A DNA stretch of 64,000 bases from Manduca sexta (Eukaryota; Arthropoda; Insecta; Lepidoptera; Sphingidae): assembly GCF_014839805.1 (NCBI RefSeq), contig NC_051116.1, forward strand, positions 6,057,556 to 6,121,555, in the 5' to 3' direction. Both the position numbers and the translations under genes were made by a program. The notes under the pieces are model-generated. The model did no database searches, was not told the origin of the DNA, and saw only the letters and a list, made by a program, of their open reading frames with translations. Below are positions 56,527-64,000 of the stretch, piece by piece (positions within the stretch are counted from its first letter, which is position 1; each line of letters begins with the position of its first letter).

Positions 56527-57114
56527 ATATAATAAAATAGTTTATGTGACTTCGTAAAGTGTAAAAACGTGTTGGACTTTTTGCCCGTCCGAATAAGGTT
56601 TAAATTGCGGTGTTTTATGTTTAATTTCATTATTTACGTTTCATTTATTAATTATTATGTTACCAATTATTTGTACTTAAGGAATCCTACACGCTCGGCG
56701 GTTTTGCGGCGTCGAAACGCTGCGTTTAACGGGATTCCAAATTTAAATCACTGCCAAATTTGTATTTTATTGTTTAAACGGAGGTTAGGAAATTGTAATA
56801 TACGTCAATTTAATAGATGGAAATTAAAATAGTATAAAGTTAACTCTGCATCTTCCATAAAGGTGTATAAGACTGACATTATGTAGTTACACGAACGTAG
56901 ATAATGAAAATATACTGTGTGCTTTACGATTACTGCTTCGAACATAAACTCTATATTAATGTATATTGAGTTTAAAATTGTACTACGCGGAACGAGGTTA
57001 CCTTAATATGATTACGTTTTCAATATCTTCTGATGCATAATTTGTATATAACATTTTATTAACGCACACAAGTTGCACAAAGATTATAAATCATTATATT
57101 GTAATGTTAACGGC

Positions 57115-57275
57115 CGTGTTCAATATTATCCGTACCTAAATTTTCATTCAGATTTCGAGAATGAACCAATCAAAGTAACTCGTTTGTAAACATGTCAAAA
57201 ATACTTTATTCTGATTGGACCATCTTGGAATAGATCGAAAAAAGCGATTGTGATTATTTATTGAAAATAATATTT
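57115..57275 (+). repeat. Family Q repeat, copy 2
   Basis: GAGAATGAACCAATCAAAGT, TCTGATTGGACCATCTTGGA and AAAAAAGCGATTGTGATTAT match 13185-13300 (GAGAATGAACCATTCAAAAT, AAAAAAGCGATTGGGATTGT). Confidence 0.55.
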
Positions 57276-57451
57276 CGTTTATATTATTTTTAATTCATTA
57301 CTTGTAATACATGAGTTAGGGCCTAACGCACTCTGTAATACTAAAAATACATTTATGTCAAACAAGACAATCAATTATTTAAAGTTGTAATTAAAAAACT
57401 TTATATAAAACTTATTGTTTTGTTTAACTACGAAATTGATAAATTATGATC

Positions 57452-57661
57452 TGGGTGTCCTATTCCGTGTACAGAGGCAAATCCGTCTTCTTGTAATTAC
57501 GAGCGTTTTCTTCGAAGGACAGCTTCTATAGCCATATAGGTAAGAGAGTCAAGAAATCTGCTATTTACCTATACAGCTATCAAAGCCGTCCTCCGATTAG
57601 AACGCCCGTGATTGCAAAAAGACGGATATACCCCTCTAGACGGAATAGGACACCTGACCTG
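57452..57661. mobile_element. Foldback element with 90-base inverted arms
   Basis: GGGTGTCCTATTCCGTGTAC, AAATCCGTCTTCTTGTAATT... and the inverted ...AATTGCAAAAAGACGGAT-like arm, GACGGAATAGGACACCT, surround a short centre (AGAGAGTCAAGAAATCTGC). Single arms occur at about 12605-12660, 62765-62820 and 63340-63405. Confidence 0.72.
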
Positions 57662-58121
57662 ATACGACGTTTTTTAAAACGCTTTTAAACCGCGGTGTCG
57701 GCGTTTTTTAAAACGCCACGTTTGTTTAGCAGAAGATGTAATCGTACAGCAGAAGCCTAAGGATCCAATTATTAATCCAAAAAGGATAATTTCTAAATTG
57801 GATCAATGTAAATATATGTAAATAATAAACTAAGCATGTTATACGAGAAGTTGCCATAATACTTAGATTAAGAGCTGATTTTCCATTGATAAAAGTTATT
57901 CACATAAACATGATCTAATAAAAAATGTACGTATACAGTTCACATTTACGGCTGATTTTTGAATGACGAAAAAAATTATTAATAAAATTAATTGAATTTA
58001 TATTTGGACCTGTTTCACAAGTTCCAATTTTTTTTTATAGTATTAAACAATTAATGTAGATAGTTCGTTTTACTTTCATTGTGAGCTTAGATTAGTGTGA
58101 CTTCTATTTGGTCAGCTTATA

Positions 58122-58491
58122 CAGAGTCATTTTGAGATTGCGTTACTAAACGAAACCACATACTTAACTACTAGGAAATAACACTTCACGATAAGTTACT
58201 TGAGCCGTAGATTGAAAATAAAAAAGTGTAAGTTACGAAAATCAATATTAATAAAAAATAATTTTAATTTTACGCGCACTAATGCCACCACTACTACTCT
58301 AAGAGAATTCTTCGCAGCAACATCAAACTTTCAGTCAAAAATACACTCACACACCACATTCGCATTAAACTACACAATGATCAAAAACTCAGAAAACAAA
58401 AACGAGGATTGGATGATTTTTGGCACAATATCAGCAAAGGTGAAGACGAGTATGTGGTTTCATTTAATAACGCAATGTGAAAATGACCCTG
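58122..58491. mobile_element. Family L inverted-repeat element, copy 3
   Basis: Ends CAGAGTCATTTTGAGATT and AATGTGAAAATGACCCTG are inverted; GCCACCACTACTACTCTAAG inside. A 105-codon open frame (58200-58517) is the repeat itself, since the same wording decays at 12055. Confidence 0.75.
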
Positions 58492-58552
58492 TATTTATAA
58501 CGAATATAATTTACTGAGAACTTGTATGACAGGGCCTATATAATTTATGTAT

Positions 58553-59301
58553 AACTAGCTTTTGCTCGCGGCTTCGCCCGCGTGAAGGTGTTTTCCAGGA
58601 TAAAATTCCACTGTTTGATAAAAGTCTTGCTACATATTTTCCCGGTACTTATAGGTTCAAACTAATTTTATCCCCAATCTATAATTTCAGTTCAATCAGT
58701 CGAAAATCTAAGAACATTTATACAAACTTTCATCCCCTATTTTATCCCCTTAAGGGTAGAATTTATCAAAATCCTTTCTTAGGGGATGCCTACGTCATAG
58801 TAGCTTTATGCATGTAAAGTCTTAGCCCGATCCGTCCAATGGTTTGGGCTGTTCCTTGATATATCACTGTCAGTCACCTTTGAGTTATATATTATATTAA
58901 CAACTGAAGTTAGCTAAAATTGAGTTTCTCGGAGCCGACCACTATTTATGTACTATGTATTTTGAGACTATGCAATTTTGTCGCGTTCGCGATTCACTTT
59001 CACTTTTGTTGAGTTTCAGAACGCGATATTAGATCCTCCAACGCGCACGCGAATTTGAACTTTATGCAGCGGTAATAAATTACAAATTGACTCTCCATTT
59101 TATTTAGAAAACGTTTGTATGGGAAATAGAAAAATGCTGTTTTGAGGATTTTCCCGGCAATTATTCGAATTTTTTCTCACCTGTTAAACCTTCCCTAGAC
59201 CTCCACGAATAATTCAAGACCAAGATAAGATAAATCCGTTCAGCCGTTCTCGAGTTTTAGCGAGACTAACGAACAGCAATTCATTTTTATATATATAGAT
59301 T
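58553..59301 (+). mobile_element. Family I element, long copy
   Basis: Starts ACTAGCTTTTGCTCGCGGCT, TCGCCCGCGTGAAGGTG; ends GTTCAGCCGTTCTCGAGTTT, GACTAACGAACAGCAATTCA, (TA)n GATTT. About 750 bases, non-coding. The same ends bracket many shorter remnants in the window (3500, 9075, 36570, 40460, 44935, 50530, 51860). Confidence 0.7.
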
Positions 59302-59315
59302 TGTTGAATAACTTT

Positions 59316-59619
59316 GAAATTGAACTACTTTTCGGATTCTATCGCGGTTTTTTATATTTTAGTTTTCTCCCTGAGCTCATTCTGCGTAGATCGGACCACC
59401 AACAGCTAAAATATTAAAAAGTTGTATAATTGTAAAATGTAGGTAGATATTGTAACTTTGACTTTACGGATGAACAACACCTCAGTCCCCCCCGTGACCA
59501 TGAAGGCTGCAAAGTCTTCGAAACGTCGGGAGAAAACTAAAATATAAAAAACCGCGATAGAATCCGAAAAGTAGTTTAAATTCAATGTCTAACATTCGCG
59601 TAAACATAAGAAATAATTA
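59316..59619. mobile_element. Family D element D10, most complete copy
   Basis: The arms GGATTCTATCGCGGTTTTTT...TTCTCC (59335-59370) and GGAGAAAACTAAAATATAAA...GATAGAATCC (59531-59567) are exact reverse complements over 37 bases, extended imperfectly. TGTTGAATAACTTT occurs directly before 59316 and from 59620, a 14-bp target-site duplication. The left outer end (GATTTCTTATG...) is missing, the right outer end (CATAAGAAAT) is present. Confidence 0.82.
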
Positions 59620-59873
59620 TGTTGAATAACTTTTATCTGAAAATTGGAAAGTCAAGCCCAATTATAAAGTATGGAGTATCGAGCTTTGTGTTGTGAAATA
59701 ACACGAAACATCACAGATTTAACATTGTTTTCACTTTAAAAGTGTTTTAAATGTAACATTAGATGTACGATATTTATTAACGATAAAGTTTTAGTCGAAA
59801 AAGCCGTTCCTCAATTGTTTTTCATTTCTTTGAAGTCGAATTATTTTTGTTCGTTTAGATATTGAATATTTCT

Positions 59874-60105
59874 GACTGTCTCGGTGTCGTAGTTGTACTG
59901 CGCGGTATGGCAGTGCTCTGAGGTCCTGGGTTTGAATCCAGGTTTGGGCAGTGATATTTGGGTTTTTCTGCTCAGTATCAGCCTAGAATTTGTGCTAGAT
60001 ATGGCATTCTCGCGCCCTATCACATCATGGGACGGAACACACTTGACGAAAAGTGTCCTGGTTGCGCCTCTACATACCTTTTCGAGGATAAATGCGTAAT
60101 GTGTC
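59874..60105 (+). mobile_element. SINE A7
   Basis: GACTGTCTCGGTGTCGTAGT, B box GGTTTGAATCCAGG, GATATTTGGGTTTTTCTGC, CACATCATGGGACGGAACAC, CTGGTTGCGCCTCTAC. Confidence 0.82.
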
Positions 60106-60164
60106 TCTCTTACAGGATTTCTAATTAAATTCTTATTTAGTTGCTTAAAATCTACGTATAATCG

Positions 60165-60270
60165 CGACGGCTTATCGTAGGTGTATCACGATTTCCGTAG
60201 TAAGGTTTCGAGTTCGTCTTCCAGGTCGTGTGATATTTTCTTCTCAGTATGAGCTCCAAGTCTGAAGATA
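60165..60270 (+). repeat. SINE A fragment, B-box region
   Basis: GGTTTCGAGTTCGTCTTCCA, then TTTTCTTCTCAGTATGAGCT and CCAAGTCTGAAG. Confidence 0.5.
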
Positions 60271-60299
60271 TCGATAAAAGGCTTACCCTTGACCATATA

Positions 60300-60405
60300 C
60301 ATCAAAGCCGAAGGGTTCATATAATATTCCTATCCGCTTCCCTTTCGTAATTTATGTAAAATCTAATTATCATTAGATTTGTAGACCGCATTCATGCATG
60401 TACCT
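60300..60405 (+). repeat. Family M repeat
   Basis: GCTTCCCTTTCGTAATTTAT, TAAAATCTAATTATCATTAG, AGACCGCATTCATGCATG. Confidence 0.6.
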
Positions 60406-60410
60406 ATAAA

Positions 60411-60693
60411 TAACTAGTTGACCCGACAGACGTTGTCCCGTCTTAACTATGAATTTGCAGCGCGCATTCTGTCAATCGCTGACAGTTATTTCAAACAATT
60501 GACAGTTGTATAAAATTAATGTTTAAGTTTTCTTAAATTTTCTAATTTTCCGCGTAATTGTTTGAATTTTTCTTTCATAAGAACCTTCTCCTGACAATAA
60601 CAATCACAACAAAAAAAATATTGAAATCGGTCCAGCCGTTCACGCGTGATGGCGTGACCAAGGGAAATAGGGATTCATTTTTATATATATAGT
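60411..60693 (-). repeat. Family H element, copy 3, antisense
   Basis: AACTAGTTGACCCGACAGAC, GTTGTCCCGTCTTAACTATG, TCTGTCAATCGCTGACAG, CGGTCCAGCCGTTCACGCGT, AGGGATTCATTTTTATATAT. Confidence 0.75.
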
Positions 60694-60724
60694 TATGTCT
60701 GGTTACCTTACAGAAAAATTCCTT

Positions 60725-60962
60725 CGCCACTAATAAACTTATAAACATTATAGCACTTTCCCCCTTCAAGGGTAGGTAGAGGTGACATCCACATTTCACC
60801 AGCTATCATAGATCCCATGTTATAGAAGGCAGTATATTGTCATTTTCCCGGCACAATTCAGAAAGTCTGTTGAGCAAAAAAACCCCAATCGACACGACCC
60901 GGAATCAAACTCGTGACCTCAACAGCAGTGATTCAGCAATACAACTACTCCACCAGACATGG
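60725..60962 (-). repeat. SINE A-like copy, strongly diverged, antisense
   Basis: CCCCCTTCAAGGGTAGGTAG, GATCCCATGTTATAG, antisense B box GGAATCAAACTCGTGACC, head ACAACTACTCCACCAGACA. Confidence 0.58.
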
Positions 60963-61107
60963 TGATGATCATTGACCCTTTTTTGACGGCTTTTTCTTCT
61001 AATTTTATCGCGGGGATTGTTAAAAGAAAGCTTGATACGAAGCGATGTTGTTTAAATATATATTATATCATGTGATAAACATAGTTCTGGCTCATCTTAC
61101 TCGGGAG

Positions 61108-61180
61108 ATGATAGTCCCACAGCTGGGCACGGGCCTCTTTTACTGACGAGATAGGGTAGCCACGCTGGCCTAATGCGGGT
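61108..61180 (-). repeat. SINE B9 fragment
   Basis: GATAGTCCCACAGCTGGGCA, CGGGCCTCTTTTACTGACG, CCACGCTGGCCTAATGCGGG. Confidence 0.65.
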
Positions 61181-61247
61181 ACCCTATCCCGTAAGGTACC
61201 ACCTTTGAATATTTTACGGTATACTTCCAAGTTTTTGTTTTTATTGG

Positions 61248-61545
61248 TTTGAATGACGAGATTAGCTTGCCGTTCGCCTGAGGTTAAATGATACGACCGC
61301 CCAGAAACAGTAGAAACACCATCCAACACCTTGAATAACAAAGTATTGTTTGGTATTCCACTGCGCTCATCCTGAGACTTGAGATGTTAAGTCTTATTAT
61401 GTCCAGCAGTTACACTGGCTACTGTCCTTCAAACCGGCACACAACAGTAACTACACACTGCTGCTTGGGGGTAGGAATAGACATTGCGATGGTATCTACC
61501 CAAGCGGACTCTTACATATGAGAGACCTTCCATTATTTTTTTTCT
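61248..61545 (+). repeat. Family C repeat C8
   Basis: GACGAGATTAGCTTGCCGTT, AACAGTAGAAACACCATCCA, GTCCAGCAGTTACACTGGCT, TGCTTGGGGGTAGGAATAGA, ACATATGAGAGACC. Confidence 0.74.
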
Positions 61546-61854
61546 ATTTTGCTATTTGATTAATTTCGTTGCGGGATAAAGACATTAGTGTTTGAGACAG
61601 CGAGCTTCACCGCTCGGTGTCATTCAATGCCACTGCTGATCCTGACTTACAGGAGTTGTAGTGCTGGGTGAGGGCGGAACAGCCTTCAGAAGTATTTTTT
61701 GACCTTATAAGTTTAGTTATAGATTCAGAACTCTATCTGGATAACGGTTTTTGTATTTCCGACTATGAACATCGCCTCTTAAGTCTGGCAATAATATTAT
61801 GTATTCATTGATTCGGTTTTCAGAAAAAGCAATATTTTGCAGTGACGAAAAGTG

Positions 61855-62110
61855 GAATTATCCATAAGAGAAACCGATACATATACTAAGGTATTATATG
61901 AATGAATGCGGTCTGCAAATCGTTCGATAATTATATTTTATATAAATTATGAAACGGAAGAAATCCATATGGACCCTTTGCCAATGATATCTTGTATGTA
62001 TCTGCAGTATACAGGAATATCTTACCATTAGATGGTTTAAAGTAGTCAAGTTGTTACGCGCCGCTATCCTAGCCGATGACATCGGGCCTTTCCGGAAATA
62101 TTCGGCTGCG
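61855..62110 (-). repeat. Family M repeat, long copy
   Basis: ATGAATGAATGCGGTCTGCA, AATCGTTCGATAATTATATT, ATGGACCCTTTGCCAATGAT, then GTTACGCGCCGCTATCC. Confidence 0.6.
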
Positions 62111-62149
62111 CGCGCAGACTGGCAGAAGAGATGTGTCACGTGGCGACTA

Positions 62150-63420
62150 TTCTAATATTCTCTCTGGTTGCGAGCGGTCACAAAATGTCTAAAATTGTAT
62201 TCTGTACATATGTAATTATTTTTGCTAATATAATGTCGAATACTGTAAGAGCATTTAACAAAATTTTAACTAAATTAAATCTTAAATAATTTTCTTAAAG
62301 TTCCAAATAATATTCTTTTCTAACTTGTATTACATGAAGTTTTATTACCAACCAATCATATCCGAACGAAAGGTTTAAAATTCAATCCCATAACATTAAA
62401 AATATAAAAAGAAAACCAATTGCGAACACGTTACAAACCAAAATAAAAATATACGTTAACAGTTTCAAACTACAATAATATGAAACTGAAAATTAAATTT
62501 CAAAGTTTCTAGTTTGGCTCCAGATCTATCCCGAGGGAATAAGAATGAGCTCTGAACTAAATTGAGAAAACAAGCTGAGACCTGTTTATATATTATACGT
62601 GTAGTTGTGCATTAGTATTTTATTTAAAACTGCAGTATGAGTTACAATATCTACCTACATTTTACAATTAAATAAATTTATAAATAAAAAATAATAATAA
62701 TTTAAAATTGCATAACTGTAGTATGATGACTTGAGCCGGCTCTGCAAGATAACGAGTAAGATTGGGAGGCCCTATTCTATCTATAAAAGTGAAACCGTCT
62801 TTTTGCAATTGACAACAATTCAAATTTTTCAACATATCAAAATGTTTATATTTTATGAAACTAGATCTAAAATTATGAGACCCATATTTTTCCTTTTTTC
62901 GAAATGCAGATATTTTCATTCATGATTTTCACTTTGAATTTTGTTTTATTCTAAAACGACGTAAGCTCCAAATGACGTCACATATACGGCTCAAAACGCA
63001 ATGACCTTTGCTTTGCAGTAAAAAAAAAAATGAAGTGACAGTTTTTGTTTCTGTCTCTCTCGTTGAAAGTGACAGTTGTGACGTATCTATTGTAATATTG
63101 ACATTTGTCATTGACAAATGACGGTGTCTTAGTTTTTTAAAATAAATAATAAGGTGGACCAAGGAACTATTTCATTCAACCGTATATGTGACGTCATCAA
63201 GCATTTTTCGGTTTTTAATTTTTTTCTCCGAAATTAAGTATTAAAAAAATATTAAAAATTCATAATCGAACTCAGAGTAGAAAAATTAAGAAACGGTACT
63301 TTTGTTTTAGGCACGTTTACATTTTGAAATGTTGTCAATTGCGGGTGTTCTATTTCATGGACAGCTGCAATAGTCGTATAGATAAAAGTCAAAATATCCC
63401 CTATTTCATTGTTAATAAGG
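62150..63420. other. Intergenic stretch without a gene
   Basis: AT-rich. Holds single arms of the 57452 foldback family (62765, 63340) and a small hairpin GACATTTGTCATTGACAAAT near 63098. No coding sequence seen. Confidence 0.45.
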
Positions 63421-63427
63421 AATCTGG

Positions 63428-63792
63428 GATATACTACTTATCGTATTTCGGCCACAGCGGCCAATCTCTACGGAGATCAGACAAGTACGCAGGAGATTAT
63501 TGTCCATAAGTGTGTTCGCAATACACAGGAGCACTTTCTGTTCCTTCACTCTCATAGTCCGGTGAGACGGCAACCCAACATGGAAAGAGATTAGACGCAG
63601 GACCAACAGCTTTACATACTTTTCGAGGCACGGGGGTATCACACCGGCAACTTCCTAACTCCGAGCGACTGAATAATTTTAAAAACAAACGCAGTCACAA
63701 TTATTTTTACCTCGTCCTGGAATCGAATCCAGGACCTCAGCGCGGTAGTCGTGCTCGTACCGCGTATGCCTTACAACTACTCCACCAAGGCA
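63428..63792 (-). mobile_element. SINE G4, full-length antisense
   Basis: TATTTCGGCCACAGCGGCCA, TCTACGGAGATCAGAC, TCTGTTCCTTCACTCTCATA, GAGGCACGGGGGTATCACAC, antisense B box GGAATCGAATCCAGGACCTC, head CTACTCCACCAAGGCA. Confidence 0.8.
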
Positions 63793-63892
63793 ATAGAAGG
63801 TAGAGGCAATGAATACACACGTAACTTAAGGTTCGGTTCGGATCTTAGAAAGTGATCTAACTCAAAATTAAATATTTCCTATTTTTGTTAAA

Positions 63893-64000
63893 AAAACACA
63901 CATCACGCATTTTATCCCCGAAGGGGTGTGCAGAGGCGCAACCATGGCACCCATTTTTCGCCAAGTCTGTTCCGTCCCATGATGTGATAGGGGGCGAGCC
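63893..64000 (-). mobile_element. SINE A8, cut by window end
   Basis: CACACATCACGCATTTTATC, CCCGAAGGGGTGTGCAGAGG, TCCGTCCCATGATGTGATAG, GGGGCGAGCC. Antisense body; the head would lie beyond 64000. Confidence 0.8.

Larger units (their letters stand above)
56527..57845 (+). other. Probable 3' UTR of the Sidestep-family gene
   Basis: No open frame follows the stop. AATAAA hexamers occur at 56531-56536 (only 5 bases after the stop, so unlikely to be the main site) and at 57824-57829. The 3' end is inferred, not shown. The stretch includes a family Q block (57115-57275) and a foldback element (57452-57661). Confidence 0.4.

Noticed and set aside
56531..56536. AATAAA as the main poly(A) signal
   Set aside because: It lies only 5 bases after the stop codon; a later AATAAA at 57824 is more plausible, though neither is proven.
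58200..58517. + strand frame of 105 codons, similar to one at 11850-12245
   Set aside because: The similarity is between two copies of the family L repeat, not between proteins; the 11850 frame is exon 3 reading on into intron 3.
1..64000. CRISPR array, operon or prokaryotic system
   Set aside because: Spliced genes, SINEs and copia sequence show a eukaryotic insect genome; no regularly spaced repeat-spacer pattern is present.

Overview
The window is nuclear DNA from an insect, almost certainly a butterfly or moth. It is AT-rich and has GT-AG introns of hundreds to thousands of bases. It is crowded with short interspersed repeats, including tRNA-headed SINEs of the kind common in Lepidoptera. 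The species and chromosome cannot be told from the sequence.

One protein-coding gene can be supported. Eighteen exons on the + strand (7234-56526) join in a single open frame of 845 codons plus stop. They encode a Sidestep-family cell-surface protein: the end of the first Ig domain, four further Ig domains, one fibronectin type III domain, one transmembrane helix and a Pro/Ser-rich cytoplasmic tail of about 280 residues. Every junction keeps phase and every intron is GT-AG. The signal peptide and first half of Ig1 were not found and probably lie upstream of base 1, so positions 1-7233 are read as the end of a large 5' intron. I could not decide which Sidestep paralogue this is. In Drosophila, Sidestep proteins are ligands on target tissue for Beat-family receptors on motor axons.

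Layout: 1-7233 is repeat-rich 5' intron; 7234-12515 holds the end of Ig1 and Ig2; 12516-25194 is a 12.7 kb intron; 25195-34550 holds Ig3 split by a 9 kb intron that contains a young, internally deleted copia-type LTR element; 34551-36069 holds Ig4; 37348-45324 holds Ig5; 46418-48385 holds FN3; 48965-49093 holds the transmembrane helix; 49444-56526 holds the cytoplasmic tail; 56527 to about 57840 is the probable 3' UTR; the remainder is intergenic repeat-rich DNA with no second gene that I can support.

Most of the non-coding DNA is mobile. I grouped it by eye into families: SINE A, B and G; repeats C, D, F, H, I, J, K, M, O and P; inverted-repeat elements L and R; a pogo/Tigger-like MITE; two foldback elements; a 1.9 kb DNA transposon; two LINE 3' fragments; and one copia derivative. 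Several copies keep target-site duplications, and several sit within 12-30 bases of splice acceptors of the Sidestep gene. No CRISPR array, rRNA gene, functional tRNA gene or clearly new biological system was found.
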